The notes under the pieces: generated by a model | Databases searched by the model: none | What the model saw: the letters and a program-made list of their open reading frames with translations, nothing else | Told to the model about the DNA's origin: nothing | Translations under genes and position numbers: made by a program | Shown here: positions 24,450 to 34,460 of the stretch, in pieces | How positions within the stretch are numbered: the first letter of the stretch is position 1 | Layout of the letters: each line of letters starts with the position of its first letter | DNA from: Pontibacter beigongshangensis | GTDB lineage: Bacteria > Bacteroidota > Bacteroidia > Cytophagales > Hymenobacteraceae | Assembly: GCF_014332515.1 (NCBI RefSeq) | Contig: NZ_VFSD01000010.1 | Span: forward strand, 111,619-175,618 | Length of the DNA stretch: 64,000 nucleotides | Direction of reading: 5' to 3'

Positions 24450-27392
24450 ATGAAGTTAATCAGCTTATCACCGACACAGTCAGGAGCATCAGCTACGAAA
24501 AGGTTTATGCTGCCTTTGTGGCTGGTATTAGCATTTGCGCTTCCTTTTTCTGCCGCAGCCACGGTAGGTCAAAAGCCTTATATTTCGACACAGCAGGGCA
24601 AAGGGAACTTTACCTTGTCAACAGCCGGTAAATCAGCCCCGCTGTATGTGCTGTATGTGAGCGGCCAGGACTTTGCTGGGGTGGTGCGGGTGGCAAAGCA
24701 CCTGCAGGCCGACATGAAGCGTGTAACGCAGGCAGAACCAAAGCTCACTGTCAGCAACTCCCTCACCGTAAAAGACAAAGAGGTTGTACTGATCGGCACC
24801 CTGGGCAAAAGCCCGCTGATCGACAGGCTGGTGAAGCAGAAGAAGCTGAATGTGGAAGGTGTTGCCGGAAAGCGGGAAACGTTCCTGATTCAGACGGTAG
24901 AAAAACCAATGAAAGGGGTGGAACGGGCACTGGTGATAGTGGGCAGCGACAAGCGTGGCACCATCTACGGTATGTACGACCTCTCGGCCCAGATCGGGGT
25001 GTCGCCGTGGTATTACTGGGCCGATGTGCCGGTGCGCCAGCAACAGAACCTGTTCGTGCTACCAGGGCGCCACACCGAGGGAGAGCCCGTGGTGGAGTAC
25101 CGTGGTATTTTTATAAACGACGAAGCACCAGCCTTGAGTGGTTGGTCGAGAGAGACCTTTGGCGGCTTCAATCATAAATTTTATGACAAGGTATTTGAGT
25201 TGCTGCTGCGCATGAAAGGCAACTACCTGTGGCCCGCCATGTGGGGTAGCGCCTTCAGCGACGACGATCCGCTGAACGCCTCCCTGGCCGATGAATATGG
25301 GGTGGTGATCGGCACTTCGCACCACGAGCCGCTCATGCGCGCGCACGACGAGTGGCGCCGCTTTGGCTCCGGCCCCTGGAACTACGACACTAACAACGCT
25401 AATCTGCAGGACTTCTGGCGCAAAGGCATCGAGCGCATGGGCACCAAAGAAAGCATTGTCACGGTTGGTATGCGGGGTGACGGCGACGAACCCATGAGCG
25501 AAGAGAGCAACATTGCCCTACTCGAAAAGATCGTGGATGACCAGCGCAAAATTATAGCCGATGTAACTGGTAAACCAGCCTCCGAAACGCCACAGTTGTG
25601 GGCCCTTTACAAAGAGGTGCAGGAGTACTACGACAAAGGCATGCGCGTGCCCGACGATGTGACCCTGCTGCTCTGCGACGACAACTGGGGCAACCTCCGG
25701 AAGCTGCCCAAGCCAAACGAAAAGCCACACCCTGGCGGCTACGGCATCTATTACCACTACGACTACGTAGGCGGCCCCCGCAATTACAAATGGCTGAACA
25801 CGAATCCTATCCCAAGGGTTTGGGAACAGATGCACCTGGCCTACAAGTACGGAGCCACCAAAATCTGGATCGTGAATGTGGGCGATATCAAACCGATGGA
25901 GTTCCCGACCGAGTTCTTCCTGGACTATGCCTGGAACCCCGAGAAATGGCCGGTGGAAAGGCTGCAGGAGTACACGCAGCTCTGGGCGGAGCGGGAGTTT
26001 GGCAAAGAACATGCCACAAGAATCGCTGATTTTGTAAGCCGATATACCAAATACAATGGCCGCCGCAAGCCGGAGTTGCTGGCCCCGAATACCTACAGCC
26101 TGGTGCACTACCGCGAGGCAGAGCGTGTGGTGGCCGAATACAACCAACTGGCAGAAGAGGCCGAGGAAATCTACAACACACTGCCGGCAGCCTACAAGGA
26201 TGCTTATTACCAGCTGGTGCTGCACCCCGTAAAAGCCTGCGCCAACCTGAACGAGCTGCACGTAACCACCGGCCTTAACCGGCTCTACGCCAGCCAGGGC
26301 CGCGCCGCTGCCAACCAGATGGCGGTTAAAGTAAAAGAGCTGTTCCAGAAAGACCAGGAGCTGAGCCGGTATTATAACAAAACAATGGCCGGCGGAAAAT
26401 GGAACCACATGATGGACCAGACGCACATCAGCTACACCTACTGGCAGCAACCGGAAAAAGATGTGCTGCCAGAGCTGCAAGAGGTGAAACTGCCAGCCGC
26501 AGCCGCCATAGGCGTGGCCGTGGAAGGGAGTGAAGCCTGGTGGCCGGAGACGAAGCAGGAGGCAGTGCTGCCTGTGTTCGATCCCTATCAGCAGCAGTCG
26601 TATTACATAGATGTCTTTAACAGAGGCGCAACTCCGTTTGATTTTACTGTGCAGGCGGGTGCACCCTGGCTAAAAGTGTCGGCTGCCAAAGGCAGGGTGG
26701 AGCAGGAAAAGAGGCTTCTGGTAAGTGTAGACTGGCAGCAGGCGCCGCAGGGGCAGAACCGTATTCCGATCACCATTAATGGGCCTAAGGGCAGCAAAGT
26801 AGTTGTGCAGGCTGTTGTTAATAATCCGGTAGCAAAGGCCGGGCAACAGCATGGTTTTGTGGAAAGCAACGGCTATATTGCCATGGAGGCCGAGAATTTT
26901 GCCCGTGCCATAGAAACAACTGAGGTGAAGTGGCAGTTGCTGCCAGACCTGGGCCGTACAGGTTCAGCCATGACGCCATTTCCGGTAACGGCAACAGCGC
27001 AGAAGCCCGGCGGTAAAAAACCGCACCTGGAGTACCGCATCCATCTGCAGCAGGCAGGAGAAGTATCGGTGCACGCTTACCTCTCCCCAACGCTCAATTT
27101 TAACGATACGGAAGGATTGCGCTATGCCGTTTCTATCGATGATGAGGCACCACAAATCATCAACATGCATGCTGGCGAAAACGGCAGGCTATGGGAACAG
27201 TGGGTAGCCAACAACATCAACATAAAAACATCGAAACACCAGGTAAAGAAGCCTGGAGAGCATGTGCTTAAGTTCTGGATGGTAGATCCGGGTGTGGTGC
27301 TGCAACGGCTGGTGATCGACACAGGTGGCCTGAAACCCTCTTACTTAGGACCGCCGGAGAGCTTTAAGCAGCCGGCAGAAGTTGCTAACTAA
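24450..27392 (+). CDS. GH115 xylan alpha-1,2-glucuronidase (first copy)
   Basis: 980 residues. Signal peptide with a long N-region (hydrophobic LPLWLVLAFALPFSAAA, cleavage near residue 37), so periplasmic or secreted. GH115 signatures: VGSDKRGTIYGMYDLS, GVSPWYYWADVPV, YRGIFINDEAPALSGW, LLRMKGNYLWPAMWGSAF, and later WIVNVGDIKPMEFPTEFFL. The C-terminal part (from about 700) has beta domains including EAENFARA, typical of the family's accessory domain. GH115 removes (4-O-methyl)glucuronate from internal and terminal xylose residues. A second GH115 lies at 48478. It fits the glucuronate chain with uxuA upstream. Confidence 0.95.
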   Translation: MKLISLSPTQSGASATKRFMLPLWLVLAFALPFSAAATVGQKPYISTQQGKGNFTLSTAGKSAPLYVLYVSGQDFAGVVRVAKHLQADMKRVTQAEPKLTVSNSLTVKDKEVVLIGTLGKSPLIDRLVKQKKLNVEGVAGKRETFLIQTVEKPMKGVERALVIVGSDKRGTIYGMYDLSAQIGVSPWYYWADVPVRQQQNLFVLPGRHTEGEPVVEYRGIFINDEAPALSGWSRETFGGFNHKFYDKVFELLLRMKGNYLWPAMWGSAFSDDDPLNASLADEYGVVIGTSHHEPLMRAHDEWRRFGSGPWNYDTNNANLQDFWRKGIERMGTKESIVTVGMRGDGDEPMSEESNIALLEKIVDDQRKIIADVTGKPASETPQLWALYKEVQEYYDKGMRVPDDVTLLLCDDNWGNLRKLPKPNEKPHPGGYGIYYHYDYVGGPRNYKWLNTNPIPRVWEQMHLAYKYGATKIWIVNVGDIKPMEFPTEFFLDYAWNPEKWPVERLQEYTQLWAEREFGKEHATRIADFVSRYTKYNGRRKPELLAPNTYSLVHYREAERVVAEYNQLAEEAEEIYNTLPAAYKDAYYQLVLHPVKACANLNELHVTTGLNRLYASQGRAAANQMAVKVKELFQKDQELSRYYNKTMAGGKWNHMMDQTHISYTYWQQPEKDVLPELQEVKLPAAAAIGVAVEGSEAWWPETKQEAVLPVFDPYQQQSYYIDVFNRGATPFDFTVQAGAPWLKVSAAKGRVEQEKRLLVSVDWQQAPQGQNRIPITINGPKGSKVVVQAVVNNPVAKAGQQHGFVESNGYIAMEAENFARAIETTEVKWQLLPDLGRTGSAMTPFPVTATAQKPGGKKPHLEYRIHLQQAGEVSVHAYLSPTLNFNDTEGLRYAVSIDDEAPQIINMHAGENGRLWEQWVANNINIKTSKHQVKKPGEHVLKFWMVDPGVVLQRLVIDTGGLKPSYLGPPESFKQPAEVAN

Positions 27393-27543
27393 AGAAATTA
27401 ACTCTCTTAATGAACACAACACGTGGTAAAGCTACCAGCATAAAGCAGGCAACTCCCCATTATAAACTGGTGAAAATGCTACAACAGCGCTTATCAGAGC
27501 AGGTTTGCCATATTCTGTAATTTCTAATTTGACAAAATCCCAC

Positions 27544-29475
27544 ATGCTCCTGCACAGGAAATACTTTACATTGATTATTTTACTTGTACTGCTACTCCCA
27601 TTAACAACGGCAGGGCAGGTAAGGCTGCCAAAGCTGGTGGCAGATGGCATGGTGCTGCAGCGCAACACGCAGGTTAAAATCTGGGGGTGGGCCGCAGCCG
27701 ATGAGAAGGTAACAGTTGATTTTCTGGGCAAGACATATGCTACTACTGCTGATAAAGCAGGAGCCTGGGAAATGCAGTTTTCTGACCTGAAAGCAGGCGG
27801 CCCCTTTAGCATGACCATCACAGCAAGCAACACTATCACCCTTCAGGATATCCTGGTAGGCGATGTGTGGGTTTGTTCCGGGCAATCGAACATGGAGTTG
27901 CCCATGCACAGGGTGCAGCCTTTGTATGAACAGGAAATAGCTGATGCCAGTAATGCGTTTATCCGCTACTTCGATGTGCCTCAGAAGTATAACTTCAACC
28001 AGGAGCAGGCAGACCTGGAGGCAGGACACTGGCAAAGAACCACCCCGGAGACTGTGCTTCAGTTTTCGGCAGTCGCCTACTTCTTTGCCAGGGACCTGTA
28101 CGAAAAGTATAAAATTCCGATCGGGCTGATTCATGCCAGCCTGGGCGGCTCACCGGTAGAGTCGTGGCTGAGCGAGGAGGCTTTAAAACCTTTTCCGGAT
28201 CAGTACCAGGAAGCACAGCGATTTAAGGACACGGCACTGATCAGCCAGATAGAAGCCAGCGACAATGCCCGGATACAGGCCTGGTACAAAGAACTGGGGC
28301 AGCAGGACAAAGGGAATAAAGGTCCTCAAAAGTGGCATCACCCTGCTTTAAACACCGCTGATTGGGCCACCATGGAGGTGCCGGGCTATTGGGCTGAAAC
28401 CGAAACTGGGGCAGTAAACGGAGTGGTTTGGTTCAGAAAGGATATTGAAGTGGAGGCGGCTGAAGCCGGGAGACCTGCCAGGCTTAACCTGGGCCGGATT
28501 GTAGATGCCGACTCTGTTTTTGTGAACGGGCAGTTTGTAGGCACTACCAGCTACCAGTACCCGCCACGCTGGTACACCGTTCCGGCCGGTGTGTTAAAAG
28601 CAGGAAAGAATACGATAGCCGTCAAAATTATAAATGAGCGTGGGCAAGGCGGGTTTGTGCCCGACAAGCCATACCAACTGACCCTAGGCAACCGAACCCT
28701 AGACTTAACCGGCACCTGGCAGTACCGGGTTGGAGCTGAGGCAAAGAACCTGAAGCCGCAGACGTTCATCAGGTGGAAGCCGGCAGGTTTGTACAATGCC
28801 ATGATCGCACCGCTGCTGAACTACAGCATAAAAGGCGTGATCTGGTACCAGGGCGAGTCAAATACCGGAAAGCCAAAGCTGTACCAGGAAATGTTCCCGG
28901 CCATGATCCAGGAGTGGCGGAAAAACTGGGGACAGGGCAACTTCCCGTTTCTGTATGTGCAGCTGGCCAACTACATGAAAACTAAGGCACAGCCCGCCGA
29001 AAGTAACTGGGCGGAGCTACGGGAGGTGCAGCGCCAGGCGCTTGCCGTGCCAAACACAGGCATGGCAGTGGCGATTGATCTTGGAGAATGGAATGATGTG
29101 CACCCACTCAACAAAAAAGATGTAGGCAAAAGGCTCTCGCTGGCCGCTCAGAAGATGGCTTATGGCGATAAATTAGTCTATTCAGGGCCCATTTATACAT
29201 CCATGCAGATCAAAGGAAACAAAATAGCCCTGACCTTTGACCATACAGGAAGCGGTTTAGTGGCCAGAGGTGGGCAGCTGAAGCAATTCGCTATTGCCGG
29301 ACCAGACAAGCAGTTCGTGTGGGCGAAAGCGGAGATAAAAGGCAACAAGGTCATTGTCTGGAGCGACCAGGTCCAAAATCCGGTGGCCGTAAGGTATGCC
29401 TGGGCCGATAATCCGGAGGGGGCTAACCTGTATAACAAAGAGGGGTTGCCGGCTTCCCCTTTTCAGGCCGAATAG
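27544..29475 (+). CDS. SGNH-type carbohydrate esterase (sialate O-acetylesterase-like, probable acetylxylan esterase)
   Basis: 643 residues from ATG 27544, which gives a clean signal peptide (MLLHRKYFTLIILLVLLLPL, ending near TTAGQ); the frame is open further up to 27505. The nucleophile block VCSGQSNMELPM (about 115-127), a central jelly-roll insertion resembling the beta-galactosidase sugar-binding domain (LNLGRIVDADSVFVNGQFVG), GVIWYQGESNTGKP (oxyanion Asn/Gln region), and the catalytic Asp-His in WNDVHPLNKKDVGKR are visible. Members of this group deacetylate sialic acid or xylan. With GH115 before and GH43 after, xylan acetyl groups are the likely target. The C-terminus is ordinary. Confidence 0.9.
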   Translation: MLLHRKYFTLIILLVLLLPLTTAGQVRLPKLVADGMVLQRNTQVKIWGWAAADEKVTVDFLGKTYATTADKAGAWEMQFSDLKAGGPFSMTITASNTITLQDILVGDVWVCSGQSNMELPMHRVQPLYEQEIADASNAFIRYFDVPQKYNFNQEQADLEAGHWQRTTPETVLQFSAVAYFFARDLYEKYKIPIGLIHASLGGSPVESWLSEEALKPFPDQYQEAQRFKDTALISQIEASDNARIQAWYKELGQQDKGNKGPQKWHHPALNTADWATMEVPGYWAETETGAVNGVVWFRKDIEVEAAEAGRPARLNLGRIVDADSVFVNGQFVGTTSYQYPPRWYTVPAGVLKAGKNTIAVKIINERGQGGFVPDKPYQLTLGNRTLDLTGTWQYRVGAEAKNLKPQTFIRWKPAGLYNAMIAPLLNYSIKGVIWYQGESNTGKPKLYQEMFPAMIQEWRKNWGQGNFPFLYVQLANYMKTKAQPAESNWAELREVQRQALAVPNTGMAVAIDLGEWNDVHPLNKKDVGKRLSLAAQKMAYGDKLVYSGPIYTSMQIKGNKIALTFDHTGSGLVARGGQLKQFAIAGPDKQFVWAKAEIKGNKVIVWSDQVQNPVAVRYAWADNPEGANLYNKEGLPASPFQAE

Positions 29476-29512
29476 TTTAAGTCCGGGCTGCAGGCTGCCT
29501 GTTTTTTGTGTA

Positions 29513-29574
29513 AGAGCAGTAGAAGCAGCAACAGTTTGTAATGTCTCCGGAGAGGCTTTTTCATTACAATAATT
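29513..29574 (+). repeat. Dispersed CTCCGGAG repeat, copy R10
   Basis: CAG-type head (AGAGCAGTAGAAGCAGCA), GTCTCCGGAGAGGC core, TTTTTCATTACAATAATT. Sense orientation after the esterase gene. Confidence 0.75.
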
Positions 29575-29671
29575 GGCAGAAGTCATTGCCTTTTTATCTG
29601 AGCATGTGCATGGCAAAGTGGACAGCTTTCATCTGAAAACAGTTTCACACAGGTTCGGCTTAGCTGGGTTG

Positions 29672-29719
29672 GGCAGCAGCAGGCAATGCCGCTGGAGGGC
29701 CTGTCTTATTAGAATAATT
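29672..29719 (+). repeat. Dispersed CTCCGGAG repeat, copy R11
   Basis: GCAGCAGCAGG head, CCGCTGGAGGGCC core (partly unpaired), then CTTATTAGAATAATT. About 100 bp after R10 in the same orientation. Confidence 0.65.
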
Positions 29720-29826
29720 GCTCCCTGAGCCAAGGAGGAAAGTAATGAAGAGGTAGTGCATTTTATCGTCCACCCATCTGAGAACGAATCTATTTGGTCT
29801 AACATTTAAAATTTATAACTATACAT

Positions 29827-30939
29827 ATGAACAGACACTCCTATTACAAGAAAGCAGTTTTCCTGATGGCCTTTGCCTCGGTATTTGCTGCCGGTTGCCA
29901 GAGCAACAACACCGAAACGCAGGTGCAGGAAGAAGAAACCCAGGCATCGGCAACCGGAAACAAACGATACCTGTCGGAGCCTTTGGTCACCGACAACTTT
30001 ACAGCAGACCCATCGGCGCATGTGTTTGAGGGCAAGATCTACATCTACCCGTCTCACGACATAGATGCCGGCATTCCGGAAAAAGACGATGGCTCACATT
30101 TCGACATGCGCGATTACCATGTGTACTCCATGGATAGCGTGGGCGGCCCTGTACAGGATCATGGCGTGGCACTCGACATTAAAGACATCCCGTGGGCCGG
30201 CCGCCAGTTGTGGGCCCCGGACGCAGCGCATAAAAACGGCAAATACTATCTCTACTTCCCGGTAAAAGATAAGGAAGATGTTTTCCGGATCGGGGTGGCC
30301 ACGAGCAATTCGCCAGCAGGGCCGTTTAAGCCGGAGGCAAAGCCCATCGCCAACAGCTACAGCATAGACCCAGCCGTGTATACAGATACCGACGGAAAGT
30401 CTTACATGTATTTCGGTGGCATCTGGGGAGGGCAGTTGCAGCGCTGGAGCTCTGGTACGTATAACCAAAACGACGAATATCCGGCCGATGATCAACCGTC
30501 CTTAATGCCAAAAGTGGCCCGTATGAGTGCCGACATGCTTAGTTTTGATGGCGAAGTAAAGGATGTGCAACTGCTGGATGAAAACGGAAAACCGCTGCTG
30601 ACCGGCGATAATGATCGACGTTTCTTTGAAGCGGCCTGGGTGCACAAGCACAACGGCAAGTATTACTTCTCGTACTCCACCGGCGATACCCACAACATTG
30701 CCTACGCCACCGGCGATAGCCCCATGGGGCCATTCACGTACCAGGGCGTGATCTTAAACCCGGTAGAAGGCTGGACAAACCACCACTCCATCGTAGAGTT
30801 CAAGGGCAAATGGTACCTCTTCTACCACGACACGCAACGCTCAGGCAAAACACACCTCCGCAACATTAAAGTAACGGAGCTGCAGCATAACCCGGATGGC
30901 ACCATCCAGACGATTACGGCTCAGACAGAAGAAGCATAA
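29827..30939 (+). CDS. GH43 xylosidase/arabinofuranosidase lipoprotein
   Basis: 370 residues, lipoprotein signal ending FAAGC (Cys near 23), then an acidic linker. The five-bladed propeller shows the three catalytic acids in their usual places: Asp in TADPSAHVFEGKIYIYPSH (base), Asp in SIDPAVYTDTDGKSYMYFG (pKa modulator) and Glu in FEAAWVHKHNGKYYFSYS (acid). DIPWAGRQLWAPDAAHKNGKY-type segments match the GH43 beta-xylosidase/alpha-L-arabinofuranosidase group. It likely trims xylo-oligosaccharides at the outer membrane or periplasm. A strong terminator follows. Confidence 0.9.
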   Translation: MNRHSYYKKAVFLMAFASVFAAGCQSNNTETQVQEEETQASATGNKRYLSEPLVTDNFTADPSAHVFEGKIYIYPSHDIDAGIPEKDDGSHFDMRDYHVYSMDSVGGPVQDHGVALDIKDIPWAGRQLWAPDAAHKNGKYYLYFPVKDKEDVFRIGVATSNSPAGPFKPEAKPIANSYSIDPAVYTDTDGKSYMYFGGIWGGQLQRWSSGTYNQNDEYPADDQPSLMPKVARMSADMLSFDGEVKDVQLLDENGKPLLTGDNDRRFFEAAWVHKHNGKYYFSYSTGDTHNIAYATGDSPMGPFTYQGVILNPVEGWTNHHSIVEFKGKWYLFYHDTQRSGKTHLRNIKVTELQHNPDGTIQTITAQTEEA

Positions 30940-30957
30940 ACACCTGTGTAAGCCAGT

Positions 30958-31004
30958 GAAAAATCCCGGTTCTGCTTCGAATAAAGCAGGGCCGGGATTT
31001 TTTG
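30958..31004 (+). terminator. Intrinsic terminator after GH43
   Basis: AAATCCCGG and CCGGGATTTTTT arms with inner CTGCTT/AAGCAG pairing around CGAAT, 19 bases after the GH43 stop. Strong hairpin plus T-run on the plus strand. Confidence 0.88.
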
Positions 31005-31230
31005 TGTGCTGGCAGCTAAATTACTTTACTTTGGATTTGGGCCCTTGCTTCCTGCTGGCGGCAGCTTTTATGCAGCCACGTTATTCGCCTCCAATAAGAC
31101 ACTTTCTGAAGTCTGCCAGCCTTCCTGGCTCTGGACTGCGTGAGTTATAAGACTTGCAATTTCCAGTTATCGATTCGATGTAAGAAGCACTTTAGCATTC
31201 ACTTGCTAACCCAAAAGTTGTGGCCTGCGC

Positions 31231-32901
31231 CTATTTTTTTGATAGTTCTTCAGCTCTTGAAATAGCTTCACTGATGTTTTCAAGGATATTGTTTCTGCCA
31301 ATAAGTGAATAGAGGTCCGATTTAAACAATTCTTCCCTTACCTGACGGTTAGCTCCTGAAATAACAATGGTTGTGCCTCGTGCTTTTAATGTATGGTTAA
31401 ACTCTTTCAGTCTATTAATGGCGGTCGCATCAATAAAAGGAACGTGTCTCATTCTAATAATTAACACTTTGGGTTCCTGCTTCAGGTCTGTCAGGAATTC
31501 CTGGAATTTTTGCGATGCTCCAAAAAACAGAGGCCCGTTTATTTCATAGAGCATGGTGTCGTCTGGAATAAAGGGCAGTTCTTCTTCAAACATTTTTTCG
31601 CCATCCTGATCAGAGGCGCCAAAAAGGTTTTCTGCATTATGGATGGTTGTCGCTTCGCTCATGCGCTTCATAAAAATGAAACTTGATAATATCATGCCTA
31701 TTTCGATTGCCAAAATCAAATCGAAAAATACGGTAAGAAAGAAGGTGGTGAGCAGGACCATGATGTCCATCCGGTTGCTTTTGAGTAAATCCCTGAAATG
31801 TCTCCATTCGCTCATATGGTAAGCAACCACCACGAGTATGCCTGCCAGGCAAGACAGTGGAATGAGTTTTGCCACCGGCGCAAAAAGCACCATGATGAGC
31901 AATAGAAAAACAGCATGAACAATTCCTGCAATGGGTGTTCGGCCGCCATTCTTGACATTGGTTGCTGTTCTTGCAATGGCCCCTGTGGCGGGTATGCCAC
32001 CAAAAAGACCAGAAAAAACGTTGCCCGCCCCCTGGGCCACAAGTTCCATATTGGAGCGATGCCGTCCGCCTATCATTCCGTCTGCGACCACCGCCGAAAG
32101 CAGGGATTCAATAGAACCTAGCAGCGCAATGGCAATAGCGGGCTCGATAAGTACCTGAATAACTTTAAAGTTAATGACTGGTATTTGCGGCAGCGCGATT
32201 TTGTTGGGTATCTCTCCAAATTTGCTTTCTATGGTCTCCACAGGCAACTCAAAAAAGTATACGAGCAAGGTGCAAAGCACGATAGCAACCAACGAGCCTG
32301 GCACTTTGGTGGTAATTCGATAAAAATTCAAGGCTATCAAGACCGTGCCCGTCGCAATGCCGAGGGCCGCCCAGTTTATACTGTCAAGATTCTGAACGTA
32401 AACCAGCCACTTATCAACAAAGTCTGGGGGAACGGATTCTACCTCTAATCCCAGAAAATCTTTGACCTGTGTGGAGAAAATGACCACGGCAATGCCACTC
32501 GTAAAACCCACAATCAACGGATATGGAATAAATTTCAGGTAGTTGCCCAATTTTAATACACCAAGCCCCATAATCAGGAAGCCAGCCATAAAGGTGGCAA
32601 TTGTGAGACCTTCCACACCATGTTCCTGTACAATGCCGAACACAATAATGATGAAGGCACCTGTAGGGCCGCCTATCTGCACGCGGCTGCCACTCAGAAC
32701 AGAAATCACAAGTCCTGCAATAATGGCTGTAATAAGGCCCTTTTCTGGCGATACACCCGAAGCTATGGCAAAGGCTATGGCCAGGGGAAGTGCCACAATC
32801 CCTACAATGATTCCTGATAAAACATCCTTGGTAAATTGTTTCCTGCTGATGCCTTCTTTTAGCAGCGAAAATAATTTGGGCGTAAATTCATTCTCTTTCA
32901 T
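31231..32901 (-). CDS. SulP-family anion transporter with STAS domain
   Basis: 556 residues: about 10-12 membrane segments up to residue 420 and a C-terminal STAS domain (from about 440; VLIIRMRHVPFIDATAINRL). The early IVALPLAIAFAIASGVSPEKG and SRVQIGGPTGAFIIIV motifs are characteristic of SulP/SLC26 proteins. These carry sulfate, bicarbonate or other anions across the inner membrane; bicarbonate or sulfate are both possible. It interrupts the xylan genes and shows no functional link to them. No terminator is evident directly after its stop. Confidence 0.93.
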   Translation of the reverse strand: MKENEFTPKLFSLLKEGISRKQFTKDVLSGIIVGIVALPLAIAFAIASGVSPEKGLITAIIAGLVISVLSGSRVQIGGPTGAFIIIVFGIVQEHGVEGLTIATFMAGFLIMGLGVLKLGNYLKFIPYPLIVGFTSGIAVVIFSTQVKDFLGLEVESVPPDFVDKWLVYVQNLDSINWAALGIATGTVLIALNFYRITTKVPGSLVAIVLCTLLVYFFELPVETIESKFGEIPNKIALPQIPVINFKVIQVLIEPAIAIALLGSIESLLSAVVADGMIGGRHRSNMELVAQGAGNVFSGLFGGIPATGAIARTATNVKNGGRTPIAGIVHAVFLLLIMVLFAPVAKLIPLSCLAGILVVVAYHMSEWRHFRDLLKSNRMDIMVLLTTFFLTVFFDLILAIEIGMILSSFIFMKRMSEATTIHNAENLFGASDQDGEKMFEEELPFIPDDTMLYEINGPLFFGASQKFQEFLTDLKQEPKVLIIRMRHVPFIDATAINRLKEFNHTLKARGTTIVISGANRQVREELFKSDLYSLIGRNNILENISEAISRAEELSKK

Positions 32902-33443
32902 ATACCTGAAAGTTCAACTGTACATACTTTCATGTCAGATCAGTAACGGCGGAACACGGACATAGGTGCATAAATGCCGAATTTGGGTCTTCATGATGAT
33001 TGTCGCTTATAAAGATATTGCCAGGGTCAGTTAACGAAAGCTGGCTGGTATTGTGCCATCTTGCTTTTTGCTTATGCTCCTCCGTTTATTCCATTAACTG
33101 CCGGTGCAGGTAAAATTATTCTTTTTCGACCTTTTTACTTCCAAAAAGCCGTCATTGGGCAGTGCTATCTGATGGCCCCTATAATCTTTGGTGTTCCTAT
33201 ATTCGCTTCTGCTACAACTGCTGTTAGTGATCCACGCCTGGAGGCCAGCAAAAATCTACCTGCGCTTTCGGAGACTTAGGCGAGGACACAGCTAATTGCG
33301 TCACCAGTTATTCAGTTTGTTAGAGAGCCTGGTCTAAACGGTATTTCATCCTCCTTAGCAACTAAACTGGGCTGATGTGTTACTGCAGTTGTGAATACAG
33401 ATAGTATCTTTTTCAATAAGTTAAATGGAAACCTACTTATATA
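32902..33443. other. Spacer, AT-rich, no gene seen
   Basis: 542 bp between the SulP start and a small hypothetical gene. A 72-codon frame at 33061-33279 has no clear protein features. No repeats of the main families were found. The lower GC continues into the next genes. Confidence 0.5.
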
Positions 33444-33983
33444 CTATAAGTTAGCGGATACCTTCCTGTTTATTGTAGTTTGCCAGTAAGTCGCCAGAAA
33501 AAAGTCCCTATATTCTCTAAGCCTGCTCCTATTCCATAAAATTATTAAGTATAAAACCAGAGGCAATATTGTCCAGCCAAAAACTAACATTATAAAAGTA
33601 TACATACCTGAAGTCATAGCGAAAACTAATGGAGTCCAAAGTACCAAAAAACCAATGACCATATACAACGCAGTGAGGTATTGGCTGTTGTAAGGTATGA
33701 TTACTCCTTCCATTCTTGCCTCTGAATTTGTTTCACCGCTTTTAAGATTCATATGGATTTCGCCCATTCCCCTGTATGGATTTAACATCTTAGGCTTCAC
33801 ATTAATCTTTATCATTCCATCAGAAACTGTGACTTCATCAAAATATACAGGACTACTGCTAAGAAAGCTAAAGCAGTCTCTCTTTTTGCCTTTTTCATGA
33901 GCTATAACTTCAATTATTTTATTTCTTGATTGATTTACCTCTGCTGAAAATGGCTCATTGTATCGTTTAAGAATCTTCTTCAT
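33444..33983 (-). CDS. Hypothetical protein with two C-terminal membrane helices
   Basis: 179 residues. The N-terminal half is charged and soluble; from about 108 there are two hydrophobic stretches (LTALYMVIGFLVLWTPLVF and FIMLVFGWTILPLVLYLII), followed by a basic tail. I do not recognise the family. The gene and its neighbours at 34.0-34.7 kb are visibly AT-richer than the rest of the window, and the last codons (GTA TCC GCT AAC) resemble the motif CCGCTAAC that occurs in the next intergenic repeat. It may have been acquired horizontally. Confidence 0.7.
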   Translation of the reverse strand: MKKILKRYNEPFSAEVNQSRNKIIEVIAHEKGKKRDCFSFLSSSPVYFDEVTVSDGMIKINVKPKMLNPYRGMGEIHMNLKSGETNSEARMEGVIIPYNSQYLTALYMVIGFLVLWTPLVFAMTSGMYTFIMLVFGWTILPLVLYLIILWNRSRLREYRDFFLATYWQTTINRKVSANL

Positions 33984-33989
33984 AATTAG

Positions 33990-34062
33990 AAGTTACCGCT
34001 AACGGAATTAGTGCAGCCGATAGGCGAGGCGTAGCCGAGCTTAAAGGCTGAACCTGGTTGTA
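33990..34062. repeat. attC-like imperfect palindrome between hypothetical genes
   Basis: Contains CCGCTAACGG, then GCAGCC and, about 30 bases later, GGCTG and GGTTGTAG, so the outer and inner halves can pair imperfectly like an integron recombination site. The consensus ends are not exact and no integrase is present. A speculative call. Confidence 0.3.
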
Positions 34063-34067
34063 GATAG

Positions 34068-34460
34068 TCATTTTATTTTTACTTCAAGAAAATTGTTTAG
34101 TAGCCCACGTCTTCTTTTCGGAAGTATAAATTGGAGTTCTTCTTTTGAAGTAAAATTGGTTGTATCAGATTTTGAAATAATTTGCACTTCTTCAATTGAA
34201 TTATGGATTTCAGTTAATTCACTTTTGGTCCAAAAACCAAAACCATAATAAATTAACACTTCTGATTTCATACCTTTAGCAATTAAAGAAAATTCAGCAG
34301 AATCTGATTCTGAAAAAAAATACCTTGAGTTCGGTTTTACTTTAACTCTGATGGTTATATCCTCTCGCATTTTGTTTTTTATAGTCAGCGTCTTTGCTGG
34401 GTCACAACTTACCAATGTGGCCGTGGTGAGTACAAATAAAAGTTTTCCTACAATTTTCAT
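34068..34460 (-). CDS. Small hypothetical lipoprotein
   Basis: 130 residues with a lipoprotein signal (KLLFVLTTATLVSC, Cys at 19). The mature part is beta-rich (LTIKNKMREDITIRVKVKP) and ends with a basic segment (PKRRRGLLNNFLEVKIK). No family recognised. Its ATG overlaps the stop of the upstream small gene (ATGA), which supports both as real and cotranslated. AT-rich like its neighbours. Confidence 0.7.
   Translation of the reverse strand: MKIVGKLLFVLTTATLVSCDPAKTLTIKNKMREDITIRVKVKPNSRYFFSESDSAEFSLIAKGMKSEVLIYYGFGFWTKSELTEIHNSIEEVQIISKSDTTNFTSKEELQFILPKRRRGLLNNFLEVKIK

Larger units (their letters stand above)
29476..29826. other. Spacer with two dispersed repeats
   Basis: 351 bp between the esterase and GH43 genes. 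It contains R10 (29513-29574) and R11 (29672-29719), both in sense orientation, then an AT-rich leader before the GH43 ATG in the context ACATATG. No gene. Confidence 0.65.

Noticed and set aside
33061..33279. 72-codon frame upstream of the SulP gene
   Set aside because: No recognisable features, and the region looks like non-coding AT-rich sequence.
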